64,000 nt of DNA. Source: Candidatus Zixiibacteriota bacterium (GTDB lineage: Bacteria; Zixibacteria; MSB-5A5; GN15; FEB-12). The DNA is taken from positions 108,195 through 172,194 of the forward strand of contig JACZXB010000007.1 of NCBI GenBank assembly GCA_022571845.1, read 5' to 3'. The notes beneath the pieces are model-generated. The model was not told where the DNA came from and ran no database searches. It saw only the letters and a program-made list of their open reading frames with translations. How positions within the stretch are numbered: position 1 is the stretch's first letter; every line of letters starts with the position of its first letter. Shown one piece after another: positions 19,552 to 28,371 of this stretch. Position numbers and translations under genes: made by a program.

Positions 19552-20655
19552 TTAGGTCCAGACGGTGTCCATTACTACTGAAGCTTCTTTTATGACTTTA
19601 GCGTAGGCGACAGATTCTGTGATAACAGCTTCCTCGAAACGCTGCTCGATCACTTTGTCATACTCAACAATAAGAGGTTGAGTAATGACTTCTTCGATCG
19701 CAAAGCGGCTGTCCAGCCCGATTATCAGATCGCTGGCGACATCGTCGGAACGAATCAGTGTCGAACCGAGCGGTGTCAGCAGTTCACCGGTTTTCTGAAA
19801 GCGGTTTCCAGCCAGAGGGTCCTTGAACTCCGCCAGTGTCAAAATCGTCTTAAGCTGATTGATATGGCAGACGATGGTGTTCATCTCAAACGGTGAGAAT
19901 TGTGACCAGAGCGTTATGATATCATCATAGTCCAACGTAGCGCTGACTGCAGTATTCACGGTTGTAGCGGCATTACTGTTGCCATCGCCGTTTATTATAG
20001 TATCAACTACCATGGCCATTTTATCAGTCTGCAGCTGGAAGCCGATATACCAGAGCAACACTCTGAATTGCGAGGTCGTGCGATAACGCAGCGCCTTGTA
20101 GCTGGCCTTAAGCGCCAGGCCATAGTCAGAAACATTTACAGCATGATTCTGTTCTGTAACTAACATCTGCGGCACATCGGCTCCTTCAGCTACCGGCCGG
20201 AGCGAAAACTTGGAACTGTCTCCGGTATCGATGAAGAACGGGGTGTAGCTGTTTGAGGCTATGTTGGTGGTATTAGCTATCAGTTTAGAAAGTTCCGGAC
20301 GCATTGATTGGCCGCGCCTGATTTCTCTGAGCATAAACTCAGGCAGCAGAGTTGGCGCATTCTGGAAAAACTGTTCGACGGTAGTAGGTGTTCTACCTGA
20401 TAAGCGTATACCGGCCAGAGCTAATTGTCTTTCAAAAGCATCCAGCGGGCAGGCCTGGGGTGAAGGATCGTATTCATCACATTCCAAAAGTTCGGAAAGC
20501 GACATACCTCTTGCCTCGGCTTCGTTATAAAGTTCTTTTTCAACTTTCAAAGAAGCGGCGCGTGAAAGGTCAACGCCTCCATAGTGCGATTTCTCACTTG
20601 ACTGACTGGTTAATCTTTCAATCGCTGCTGAATTCAAAAAATCATTAAATTCCAT
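19552..20655 (-). CDS. HK97-like major capsid protein
   Basis: A 367-residue protein preceded by GGGAG. The N-terminal ~100 residues are charged and helical, like a scaffold/delta region. The rest has the pattern of HK97-fold capsid proteins: a 'MLREIRRGQSMRPELSKLIA' spine-helix region, 'DYGLALKASYKALRYRTTSQ' and the late 'FAIEEVITQPLIVEYDKVIE' beta segment near the C-terminus. The upstream neighbour is a decoration-type protein, the usual order in phage head operons. Catalytic or crosslinking residues are not assigned. Confidence 0.75.
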   Translation of the reverse strand: MEFNDFLNSAAIERLTSQSSEKSHYGGVDLSRAASLKVEKELYNEAEARGMSLSELLECDEYDPSPQACPLDAFERQLALAGIRLSGRTPTTVEQFFQNAPTLLPEFMLREIRRGQSMRPELSKLIANTTNIASNSYTPFFIDTGDSSKFSLRPVAEGADVPQMLVTEQNHAVNVSDYGLALKASYKALRYRTTSQFRVLLWYIGFQLQTDKMAMVVDTIINGDGNSNAATTVNTAVSATLDYDDIITLWSQFSPFEMNTIVCHINQLKTILTLAEFKDPLAGNRFQKTGELLTPLGSTLIRSDDVASDLIIGLDSRFAIEEVITQPLIVEYDKVIEQRFEEAVITESVAYAKVIKEASVVMDTVWT

Positions 20656-20666
20656 TCTTATCTCCC

Positions 20667-21086
20667 TTAGTTAAGCAATATCATGCAATCGGTTGTGCCA
20701 TTGACAGAAAGTACCGTGCCTCTGGCGATATTACCGCCGGCAGGGTCCGAGGCTACTGTCGGGGCCTGTTTAATTTTAGCACCGGTGGCGCCCACCACCC
20801 GGTTGCCGATTACAGGAAAAGTTGTGCCGATGGCCAGACGGCAGATACCGCCTACCTGTACGGTAGCCAGGCGGTCGCCGTCGTCATTATCGGATAGTGT
20901 CAGAGCGACCAACTTGCCTAGTAGCAAGCCGCCATCGGTAATCGGTCCGGTTTCTCCATCAGACGATAAAGTAACCGGCTCACCAATGTTGGTATCCTTG
21001 AGATCATCCACGCTGCTGGTCTGCTTGATGGTGAAGGTCACCAGCACCGGAGCTATGACATCTAAATCTTGTGTGCGTACGTTCAT
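20667..21086 (-). CDS. Head decoration / capsid cement protein
   Basis: A 139-residue beta-rich protein with repeated 'G-x-x-V' turns (GGICRLAIGTTFPVIGNRVV, 'GNIARGTVLSVNG'), typical of DUF2190/decoration-type small capsid proteins. It lies 11 bp upstream of the major capsid gene and has its own AGGAG. It is expected to bind the outer capsid surface and stabilise it. Confidence 0.65.
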   Translation of the reverse strand: MNVRTQDLDVIAPVLVTFTIKQTSSVDDLKDTNIGEPVTLSSDGETGPITDGGLLLGKLVALTLSDNDDGDRLATVQVGGICRLAIGTTFPVIGNRVVGATGAKIKQAPTVASDPAGGNIARGTVLSVNGTTDCMILLN

Positions 21087-21168
21087 CTAATACTCCTAAA
21101 AAGTGTTGAAATATATTTATGGCCGGGATGTTGCTCCCGCTGGGGCCGGGACCGTGCGTCCCTCTATA

Positions 21169-21582
21169 CTATTTGTAATCATTGGTCTCTCTCAGCCTTG
21201 CTGAACTATTGTTTGAAGCAGGCGGCAATCCGAAAGTTGTGGGAAAAGCTAGTCTGAATCTGTGGGAAGTTTTCCGGTATTGCTCAATAAGCTCCGCTGC
21301 GCTTAAGTTTTCTAAATCTTCCAGATAAGTCAGTACCTTGTCGGGAGCAGCTGAGCTTCTTTCAACTATCGTTACCGCTTTAACCATACCTGCGATACGG
21401 TTAAGGTAATCCTCACGCATCAGCTTCAGTTCTAATTGTAGTTTGCACGAATTGTCCAGAGTTGTTTTTATCTCTTGTAACCATTCAGTAAGTTTGTCAA
21501 AATCTATTTCAGACAGTTTGTCGCTTTTGAGGCTGATTAAAAGTTCGTCTAAATACTTCTGTTCAGTATTATGGTTTGTCAA
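21169..21582 (-). CDS. Small helical protein of head operon
   Basis: A 137-residue, highly helical acidic/basic protein with coiled-coil character (about residues 8-110). It starts on TTG preceded by AGGAGAG at good spacing, and the first 14 nt overlap the preceding gene. It might be a scaffold or assembly factor, as its size, charge and place before the decoration and capsid genes would allow, but no family is recognised. Confidence 0.55.
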   Translation of the reverse strand: MTNHNTEQKYLDELLISLKSDKLSEIDFDKLTEWLQEIKTTLDNSCKLQLELKLMREDYLNRIAGMVKAVTIVERSSAAPDKVLTYLEDLENLSAAELIEQYRKTSHRFRLAFPTTFGLPPASNNSSARLRETNDYK

Positions 21583-21883
21583 TTTTCTCTCCTGTTATTT
21601 CACTCAAGTGATATTCAATCCGGGCGAGTCTTGTTTCCAAGTTTGTTGAAAATTTATAGAACTGCTCTTTACTTAAGACAGTCTCTTTTAGAATCACCTC
21701 AATATTGTTAAGTTTTTTGTCGAGTTGCTCTACTATGGCTGACTCTGCCTTGGCTGCCAGCTCTATGCGTAACGACTGAATCGTCAGAAAATAGGCGGCG
21801 GCTATTCCAAAAATCATGGCCACTAACCGCAGCAATGTTCCTGTGATTTTGAGACCGCTTTCTTTGTTTACAGTTTCGGCCAT
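21569..21883 (-). CDS. Single-pass membrane coiled-coil protein
   Basis: A 104-residue protein with one membrane helix (about residues 13-35, LRLVAMIFGIAAAYFLTI) and a C-terminal coiled coil (about 40-98). The organisation resembles small phage-encoded membrane proteins such as spanin-like or holin-like factors, but it sits inside the head operon. Only 3 bp separate it from the protease stop. Confidence 0.5.
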   Translation of the reverse strand: MAETVNKESGLKITGTLLRLVAMIFGIAAAYFLTIQSLRIELAAKAESAIVEQLDKKLNNIEVILKETVLSKEQFYKFSTNLETRLARIEYHLSEITGEKIDKP

Positions 21884-21886
21884 TGT

Positions 21887-23407
21887 TTAGCGCTGCGCTC
21901 TCAAATTGTTTTCATTTTTCAGATAGAACAAATATTGCCTGGTGCTGTTGAGCCGGACCGGACGAATTGCAAAGGTGCCGCAGAGCGGCTCAGAAAATTG
22001 CAACAGGTAACCCTTTTCGCTTCTTTCAATCTTTTCGATTGTTCCTGATATAATGGCAGCGTGCGGCGATCTGGCGTTTTCCCGAAGCGGAATTTTTCCG
22101 CTATCTTTTGCTTCTGCTAAGAATCTTCCGCCATGCTTTAGCCTGTTTAAGTTGAACTGTTTGAGAATAAAACTGTACGATTGGTCGTTTCTGCTAAACC
22201 GCATCAGATAATGATCCTGCCCTTCACAGCTGCTAATTTCAAAAGTAGTTTTTGATTCAGCCTGAGTGCCGCGGCAGAAATTGTAACCAGGGCAGTCTGA
22301 ATAAACGTCTGCCGAAGGCCAGATGATACATCCTTCACGGGTTTCCAGCCTATGGACTGCATCACTTAACTGGTCTTTAGTAACCAAGGCATGACGGATA
22401 ATTGAGATTTTGCTGGCGCCTGAACTGATTGTAAAGTCTGCCTGGCTGAGATTATGGTCAGGCAGAAGTTTTATTTCGAGCCGCGATACCGATGACTGTT
22501 CATAATTCAAAAAACTCTCCAGTTCTTGTTCACTGCAGCGCTGTTTACCGCGCAGTCCCAGCAAAACTGCTCTGGACAATTCAAAATCATTTAGCGACGT
22601 TACTTTTTCAAAGGCGCCGGTTGGTCTTTCCAGCAAAATGCCGTCTGAGTCGCGAACTGCAATCTTTCCCTGCTCAACTAAAACTGTGACTGGTAACCCT
22701 TGATAATCGGGAACAACCAGATAGGAATCTGATTGCGGCAGGTCTGAAAGCTTAGTTATAACCTGCGGTTGAGTTAAGACCGAATTGAGAAAAGACAGGT
22801 CAAGTTCTTTGGTAACCGCAGTATTCTGCTGTGCTCCGCGATAGACCAGCGATGTTTCCAGCACCCGTTCAATCTGTCTGTAATTGAAGTGTACGATTTG
22901 CCTGCTGCCATTGGTTGAGTGCTGCTGTAATGGCCGGTGGTCACAATTTCTGATATCTTCACCGCAAACCGAGCATTCCGGAAAGAGATAAATGAAGCTG
23001 ATAGAGCATTCTTTATAAATGCCGCCATCAATATTGTGCCTGAGATTTTCGGCGCCTTCTGCATTTTTCAGCCAGTAGAAATAACATTTAACCCATTGGC
23101 TGCCATCTCTGGTAACCAGTAGAGAATGAAAATTGCGCGCCACCGGGAGTTTGTCTTTGCGATGGCCGACCAGTACAGGTGAGTCAATTAATAGTGCAGC
23201 CAGTCGGCTATGCTCTTCGGCAGGAAACCTGCCTCCAAAGGAATTGACTTCGTCAGAGACAACATACATAGCCCGCACAAAAACATCGCCGGGACCGACC
23301 GGATTAGGCGGCTTGATATTTTTATTTATCAGCGAAATGATCTCTTCTGAGATTTTTTCGATTGGCTCTGCTAAGTGAGCTGTGATCTTGCCAATACTCT
23401 CAGCCAT
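21887..23407 (-). CDS. Prohead protease with long C-terminal extension
   Basis: A 506-residue protein. Residues ~40-165 match the layout of phage prohead (S78-like/XkdF-like) proteases: an H-bearing segment VLVGHRKDKLPVAR (H82) and a 'YKECSISFIY' segment (nucleophile candidate S135 or S137). A Cys/His cluster follows (C145, C148, C155, H157), likely binding zinc. The remaining ~340 residues are unlike known proteases of this type, which are usually 180-250 residues. They may be a scaffold or an additional enzymatic domain. Its role would be maturation cleavage of the prohead. Confidence 0.6.
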   Translation of the reverse strand: MAESIGKITAHLAEPIEKISEEIISLINKNIKPPNPVGPGDVFVRAMYVVSDEVNSFGGRFPAEEHSRLAALLIDSPVLVGHRKDKLPVARNFHSLLVTRDGSQWVKCYFYWLKNAEGAENLRHNIDGGIYKECSISFIYLFPECSVCGEDIRNCDHRPLQQHSTNGSRQIVHFNYRQIERVLETSLVYRGAQQNTAVTKELDLSFLNSVLTQPQVITKLSDLPQSDSYLVVPDYQGLPVTVLVEQGKIAVRDSDGILLERPTGAFEKVTSLNDFELSRAVLLGLRGKQRCSEQELESFLNYEQSSVSRLEIKLLPDHNLSQADFTISSGASKISIIRHALVTKDQLSDAVHRLETREGCIIWPSADVYSDCPGYNFCRGTQAESKTTFEISSCEGQDHYLMRFSRNDQSYSFILKQFNLNRLKHGGRFLAEAKDSGKIPLRENARSPHAAIISGTIEKIERSEKGYLLQFSEPLCGTFAIRPVRLNSTRQYLFYLKNENNLRAQR

Positions 23408-23622
23408 TCTACCTCCGTATCTGCTTGCCTTTACCAGATAGAGCCGGCTGCGATTTTACATCAATTTACTATAATTTTTGCGCAGGTTTTTGCGGGCATG
23501 AAATGTACTTCTAACTGGATAGCAATTTTTTGCGCAGGCTAAAGCGCTGTACAGCAAAGGCTTGCCCGGTCAATAGCCTTACCTGCAATATCGGCATTCT
23601 CTTTGCTTAAACATGATTTGTT

Positions 23623-23769
23623 ATGACTAAAACTTATTACAGAAATCGAAATTTTATTGACCCAAATTCAATAATCTATGTCAAAAAAGAGAAAGACTAT
23701 TTTAAGTGGGTCTTTAGCCTGATGGTATTTGCGCTGGCTATGATGTTGACTTTATCAGAAGTCGGATAG
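23623..23769 (+). CDS. Possible small membrane protein, antisense to capsid operon
   Basis: A 48-residue frame starting MTKTYYRNRNF with a polar N-terminus and one membrane helix (about residues 28-44, WVFSLMVFALAMMLTL). It is on the plus strand inside the ~530-bp gap between terminase and protease genes and is followed about 125 bp later by a plus-strand terminator. No clear ribosome binding site is visible, so expression is uncertain. The rest of the gap holds nothing I recognise. Confidence 0.35.
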   Translation: MTKTYYRNRNFIDPNSIIYVKKEKDYFKWVFSLMVFALAMMLTLSEVG

Positions 23770-23894
23770 GTCTTCTGAGAAACGAAAACTGGCTTTGCAG
23801 CGCACCTCCTACAGTTACCAAAACGGCTTCATAGACGGATGTGAACTAAAAGACCTTCGAATAAATTAGTTTCAAGTTCCCATCCCTCCCTTCT

Positions 23895-23930
23895 AACGCC
23901 CTGAGAGATTATTTCTTCCGGGCGTTTTTT
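23895..23930 (+). terminator. Plus-strand terminator inside capsid locus
   Basis: Stem aacgccc / gggcgtt with an 18-base loop and a T6 tail. The T-run follows the stem only on the plus strand, so it acts on transcripts opposite to the capsid operon. It would protect the terminase 3' end from antisense transcription. Confidence 0.7.
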
Positions 23931-23936
23931 ATTGTC

Positions 23937-25265
23937 TCAAATTTTACCGACCCGGGGCGCAATAGAAACAGAACTGCGGGTTCTGAGTGGCCAGAGAGCC
24001 AGTGCTAAAGCCATCAGGGCATCACAGTCGTTGTTGTTGTCCCACAGGGCACCGCGAAGTTCATTTTCCAGCGACCAGACCTTGCCGGCGCCATCGGGAA
24101 GTTTCCAGCTGTCGTAACCAATTTTATCCTGAGCATGAAAAAGTTCAACATTGGTCAATAGTTCTGCTTTGGAATTTGCCGTAAATATTACCGAAACAGG
24201 ATTGTATTCTTTTAGTTGTTCAACTACCACATCCCCAAGTCCGGTAGCATCGACTACCAGCTCTCCCGGGTATTGGTGCTGTCTTTTCTTTATCTTTTCA
24301 ATCACGACTGCCCAGTCGAACATTTTTAGCCGTTCCAGTGCAACTATCCTGGCACAGCCGTTTGAGACTTCGATAGTGATGCCTACTGTGGCGGTACGTT
24401 TCCGGGCCAGATCCCAGCCTGAAATGTACATTGGACTGTCATTAGTTTCCGGCCCGGACAAAAAAGATTGCAGCGCTCTGTCTATATATCTGCCTTTTAA
24501 TATTTCACCGCCGCTGTCAACGAATTGTCCCATTATATTTTGTTTGACTCTTTTTTCTGAAAAGTATTTGACCCGCTCTCCCAAATATTTTTCTGAGATA
24601 TACGGATTTTCACGGCTGTCTCCATATTGCAGATAACCGGGGCTTTTGTTGCAATAAATCTGCATGGCCCGATTGTAGAACCAGTTTTTGCCGTTCGGCG
24701 TTGAAACCAAAAAAAGGCGGCCTTCGCGGTCGGCCAGACGCATCTGAATTACTTCTTCAACCACAAATTCAGGGTCTGACTCAAAGGCAACTTCGTCAAA
24801 AATAAACAGGTCGTAGTCCTGACCTAACAGGTACTGTCCTTTGTTTTGAGTCGTACGGGATTCGATGGTGGCGTTATTGCCGAAGACCATCTTTGGATAT
24901 GGTGTCATGGTAACTTTTTTGATAAGCGGCTGCAATATTGCTGACTGATTGACAAGATTGTAAACAGTATTAAAAATAATATTGGCCCGGTCCTGAGTTA
25001 TGGAGGCGGTAACTATTTTGTACGGCAGACGGCCATTGTATTTGAGCGGCCGAATTTTGTAAAGCGCGTGGTGAATAATATTTACCGCACAGACGAATGA
25101 TTTCCCCCAGCGGTTGCCGGTTACCAGGATATTTTCCTGCTCTTTGGCATTATTCAGCCAGTCAATCTGACCTGGATGAAGATTTATGCCAAGAACCGCT
25201 CTGGCAAAGTAGTCCGGTTGAGTTAGCCCTCTTTGCCAGTCAATGTTTTTGCAAGAATCGGTTAT
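23937..25265 (-). CDS. Phage terminase large subunit, probable ATA start
   Basis: Reading the frame upstream of the first conventional start recovers the ATPase N-terminus: Walker A GNRWGKS (residues 50-56 from the ATA) would otherwise be lost. Walker B is LFIFDE (about 153-158), followed by motif III LVSTPNG. The C-terminal RNase-H-like nuclease shows SGWDLARKRT and VVDATGLGD acidic residues. Total length ~442 residues is normal for TerL. There is no ATG, GTG or TTG upstream of codon 111. The ATA overlaps the portal stop as ATAA, with GGGAG 7 nt upstream, exactly where a coupled ATGA would be expected. It packages DNA into the prohead with the portal. Confidence 0.85.
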   Translation of the reverse strand: MTDSCKNIDWQRGLTQPDYFARAVLGINLHPGQIDWLNNAKEQENILVTGNRWGKSFVCAVNIIHHALYKIRPLKYNGRLPYKIVTASITQDRANIIFNTVYNLVNQSAILQPLIKKVTMTPYPKMVFGNNATIESRTTQNKGQYLLGQDYDLFIFDEVAFESDPEFVVEEVIQMRLADREGRLFLVSTPNGKNWFYNRAMQIYCNKSPGYLQYGDSRENPYISEKYLGERVKYFSEKRVKQNIMGQFVDSGGEILKGRYIDRALQSFLSGPETNDSPMYISGWDLARKRTATVGITIEVSNGCARIVALERLKMFDWAVVIEKIKKRQHQYPGELVVDATGLGDVVVEQLKEYNPVSVIFTANSKAELLTNVELFHAQDKIGYDSWKLPDGAGKVWSLENELRGALWDNNNDCDALMALALALWPLRTRSSVSIAPRVGKI

Positions 25266-26530
25266 ACCAGCACTCCCGCTTTGCTGCGGGCGATTTTTTG
25301 GTCTATCAAACCTGCTTGATAGAGTTTTAGAACGTTATCAATCTCTTTGGACTTAATCACGCTCTCATCTGAAGCCTGATAAGTAAAAGTGTTATCGAAT
25401 TCGAAACGGCAGCGGGTGTTAATTCCGGCCAGGGCCAGATCAATATTTCCAATCCATTCCAAAAACTGGCTGACTTCGGATTGAATCGAACGCACCTGCC
25501 TCATTATCAAATCAAATTTGAAGGCCGACCAGGTGGTAGTCGCTCCGTAAGAATAACCGAGCATGAAAGGAGCCAGATTGGTACCGGCACAAATCTCTTC
25601 TATCATAGCCCGGTGATTTAAGAACCAGCTGTTAGAAACCGAACGTGGGCTGTTGGGTCCTAAATGTTCAATCACAACATTATCCCAGGTGACCGGGTTG
25701 TCGTCAACGTCGAGACCTTTCATCATCCTTACCGTGGAGTCGAAGTATTCGTTGATACGCTTGATGTAAGCGTTATCAGACTCGCCGGTGTTTCTATTCG
25801 GAGGAGATATTTTGACATGAAGTCTATGATAGCCGGATTTATGTACCGCCCGGCGCATATCATTGACCAGCTGCTGTTCTATGGCGCTGACAAATGGAAT
25901 CGCCTGCAAAATAGAACGTCCCAGCGGACGTTGCTGTGATACGTTTAAGGGAATATAGTAAAAATCGAGTCGGTCAAGTTTGGTTTCGCCGTTAGCAGAC
26001 TCAAGGATGAGTTCCCGTTTTCCATTTTCGTCATTTAAGCGAACGTCTATCGGGTCGACCGAAATAAACTGGTCAATACCGGTAGCATCTTTTCTGACAG
26101 TCAGAAAACCAGCAAAGAGACCATCGCGATAGAGCGAATAATAAAGATCTGATAGAAACGTAGTTAATGCCTGAGGATTGCCCGAGGCGCCATAGCTAAG
26201 CCGCTCGGATAATAATTTCAGGCGGGAGCTGGCAGCCTGCTTGTTTTTCTCGGCAGCTGTCTCATCGACCTTAAACTGTCCCGGAGATGCAGAAAGACGC
26301 ACCCAGGTCCAGATACAGGAATGGACAGTCGGGATATTGTCCGTCAAAAAGCGGTAGAGCATCGTCTTAAACCGGCCGGTCTGCATATCATTTTGAGACC
26401 AGTCCATCAGAGAACTTATCTGCCCGGAAGTTTTAAGCGATGAAATCTGAGCTGTCCGGGGAGACTGCAACCGGGAGCTTAAATTGTCTGAAATCATTGA
26501 ATTGTTGTTTTTCTTGCGAAAAGGCCACAT
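25262..26530 (-). CDS. Phage portal protein
   Basis: A 422-residue protein from the ATG (MWPFRKKNNN), preceded by AAAGGAAAG; an in-frame TTG six codons upstream is less likely. The typical portal pattern is seen: 'TDNIPTVHSCIWTWVRLSAS' (N-terminal helical part), 'YYIPLNVSQQRPLGRSILQA' and 'RAMIEEICAGTNLAPFMLG', the crown/stem helices. It forms the dodecameric ring through which DNA enters the capsid. It is the first gene of the locus and precedes terminase, the reverse of the usual terminase-then-portal order. Confidence 0.87.
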   Translation of the reverse strand: MWPFRKKNNNSMISDNLSSRLQSPRTAQISSLKTSGQISSLMDWSQNDMQTGRFKTMLYRFLTDNIPTVHSCIWTWVRLSASPGQFKVDETAAEKNKQAASSRLKLLSERLSYGASGNPQALTTFLSDLYYSLYRDGLFAGFLTVRKDATGIDQFISVDPIDVRLNDENGKRELILESANGETKLDRLDFYYIPLNVSQQRPLGRSILQAIPFVSAIEQQLVNDMRRAVHKSGYHRLHVKISPPNRNTGESDNAYIKRINEYFDSTVRMMKGLDVDDNPVTWDNVVIEHLGPNSPRSVSNSWFLNHRAMIEEICAGTNLAPFMLGYSYGATTTWSAFKFDLIMRQVRSIQSEVSQFLEWIGNIDLALAGINTRCRFEFDNTFTYQASDESVIKSKEIDNVLKLYQAGLIDQKIARSKAGVLV

Positions 26531-26798
26531 AATCTTTCCTTTTTCCAAGTCTTTCTATAGAATATTAACATCAATTCTATATGATTTTTGACTGGGCTAA
26601 ATAGCGCTCAAACGACCTATGGTCGCTCCTAATTGCTTGTGAGGACATCAATTAGACAGTATATTAAGCCGGAATTAGCAGTCAATGAATTGGCAGTTAT
26701 ACCGATTATTACCAAATATGAGCAGGAATTTAGAACTTACTGCTCGGATGATAGTAGAATTGATAGGATTTTTGATACCACCTTCTGAGAAATGAGGA

Positions 26799-27365
26799 AT
26801 GATGAAAAGAGTTATAACTATAGTGACATTTTGTTTGTTGCTTACCGCTGTCTCAAACGCACAGACAGATAATTACGGCAAAACCGATACACTTTACGCC
26901 GACGTAGAAAAGATTGGCGAAAGCAGCTGGACTATTACCATATCATTGACCAATGATGAATACATTGGCGGCATGTCAATTCCGCTCAGAATGAGCGCCG
27001 GAACTGTAAAGATTGTCGGAGACTCGGCCATTTATACCGGCGGCCGGGTTGATCACTTTACTATGAAACTTTTCCGACCGGATACGGCAATTCAATGTGT
27101 TACTCTGGGTATGGTTGCCAATTTGGGACCGACCAACAAAACACTGACGCCCGGAAGCGGCCGGCTGGTGACTATTTATGTTTCTTCGCTGGACGGCAGT
27201 CCGATTGAAAAACTGATAGTTGATACTGCTACGACTTCTCCGAACAATAGTCTGATGCTGGTTGCCGAGAGAATTCAGCTGACCGATCCGCCGGATACTA
27301 TCCCCCTTGGCGAGAGCAAGAAGCAAGAGATTATTCCTGTTTTTGTGATCCGGACACCGAAATAA
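26799..27365 (+). CDS. Secreted cohesin-like protein
   Basis: A 188-residue exported protein (signal peptide ending near VSNAQT). The body reads like a cohesin-type beta-sandwich: 'DTLYADVEKIGESSWTITIS', 'NDEYIGGMSIPLRMSAG' and 'GSGRLVTIYVSS' follow the strand order of cohesin or cohesin-like domains. There is no second domain. The start could be either of two adjacent ATGs; GAGG upstream favours the second. It may be a partner for the dockerin-bearing secreted proteins in this window. Confidence 0.6.
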   Translation: MMKRVITIVTFCLLLTAVSNAQTDNYGKTDTLYADVEKIGESSWTITISLTNDEYIGGMSIPLRMSAGTVKIVGDSAIYTGGRVDHFTMKLFRPDTAIQCVTLGMVANLGPTNKTLTPGSGRLVTIYVSSLDGSPIEKLIVDTATTSPNNSLMLVAERIQLTDPPDTIPLGESKKQEIIPVFVIRTPK

Positions 27366-27386
27366 GTTCAATCGTATGTAATTCAT

Positions 27387-27429
27387 GTGGGCGGCCGCCA
27401 AGGGCGTGTCCTCATCTGCCCCTTTATCA
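27387..27429 (+). repeat. Dispersed 43-bp repeat, copy A
   Basis: A 43-bp sequence beginning gtgggcggccgccaagggcg recurs at 28131 with one mismatch. It follows the cohesin-like gene. The remainder of the intergenic stretch to 27674 holds a second short repeat resembling that at 34467 (ctgagcgga ... agtcgaaggg) and no gene. Confidence 0.8.
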
Positions 27430-27674
27430 CAAATATCGTCACTCTGAGCGGACAAAGTCCCGATGGTATGAAGTCCCATGGGAGTCGAGGGAGTCGAAAG
27501 GCAGGTAGAAATCCAATTTTCCTGAAGGGGTTATACTTATTGCCTGCAAAAAAGCTTAAATTTGATATTGCACGAATTAGTTTCGTCGATTATATATAGT
27601 GTGTGAATGGCACTTAATAGCTGAAGGCGATACATGCCTTTTGCTCTAATTAATTATTTGTCTGGAGTATCTAA

Positions 27675-28100
27675 ATGTCGACAATGAACAGACGATTATG
27701 CTGGCTAATTATTTTGTTGATTTTCGGGTCGTTAATTGCTTCAAGTTGTGATGAAGAAAAAAACCCTATTCATACCACCGATAATGTTTTAATAATAGGT
27801 CTCACTACTGGCTTTAAAAATGATTTTATTCGAATCCGAATAAATGCCGAAACCGCGTTCGAAGATTCCGTTACCACAAATATGAGTATTGACTTTGCTA
27901 CCGAAATTATGCCAGTAACCAGATTCGGTCTTAACGCCTTAACGATAACACACCTTCAGTCTAACTTTTCTGACGAACTGTCGCTCCAGGTAGGTCGAAA
28001 TGTATATTTGGACATTTCTCTGATTCGTTCAACAACCGGAGCTCCTACGGGATTTAGATTCGGCGTCTTTGATCAACCTCCTTGGCGAGGAAATGACTAA
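27675..28100 (+). CDS. Small lipoprotein
   Basis: A 141-residue protein with a lipoprotein signal (LIASSC lipobox at about residue 25; Asp and Glu follow Cys). The mature part is beta-rich, a single Ig-like domain. An upstream TCTGGAG lies 9 nt before ATG. It sits between two copies of a dispersed repeat. Function unknown. Confidence 0.6.
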   Translation: MSTMNRRLCWLIILLIFGSLIASSCDEEKNPIHTTDNVLIIGLTTGFKNDFIRIRINAETAFEDSVTTNMSIDFATEIMPVTRFGLNALTITHLQSNFSDELSLQVGRNVYLDISLIRSTTGAPTGFRFGVFDQPPWRGND

Positions 28101-28130
28101 CTGAATATTGATCGATTTGGCCCTGTTTAA

Positions 28131-28173
28131 GTGGGCGGCCGCCAAGGGCGTGTCCCCATCTGCCCCTTTATCA
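28131..28173 (+). repeat. Dispersed 43-bp repeat, copy B
   Basis: The second copy of the 43-bp repeat, 31 bp after the lipoprotein stop. It is followed to 28371 by other dispersed repeat pieces (gtcattcccgc ... gagcgaagcgg ... gggaatg). No gene is visible in this gap. Confidence 0.8.
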
Positions 28174-28371
28174 AAATTAGAACTCAAGTGAATCAAATTC
28201 CCTTTTCTGTCATTTTCGTTTTTCTATCTTTCCAGCGTTTTAATCCCGACCATGATGCCGAGCAAGGCCTCGGGGCAGGCTGGAATCCATCTTTTCTGTC
28301 ATTCCCGCTTTAGTCCCGAGCGAAGCGGAGGGGAATGTCGTTGTCGGGCCAAATTGTAGTTTTCTATTTGG

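Larger units (their letters stand above)
12605..26530 (-). mobile_element. Capsid/packaging locus, phage-derived, lacking tail and integration genes
   Basis: Fourteen co-oriented minus-strand genes with short gaps or ATGA-type overlaps encode portal, large terminase, prohead protease, decoration protein, major capsid protein and connector-like protein, then an accessory set of beta-rich and signal-peptide proteins and a holin-like protein. No integrase, repressor, replication, tape-measure, sheath or tube gene is seen. The flanks are ordinary chromosomal genes, and I found no terminal repeats. It could be a decayed prophage, a gene-transfer-agent-like locus or a domesticated capsid system. 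Confidence 0.7.

Noticed and set aside
27387..27599. 70-codon frame starting MGGRQGRV
   Set aside because: It begins within a dispersed repeat, and the same start appears at the second copy with a different continuation.
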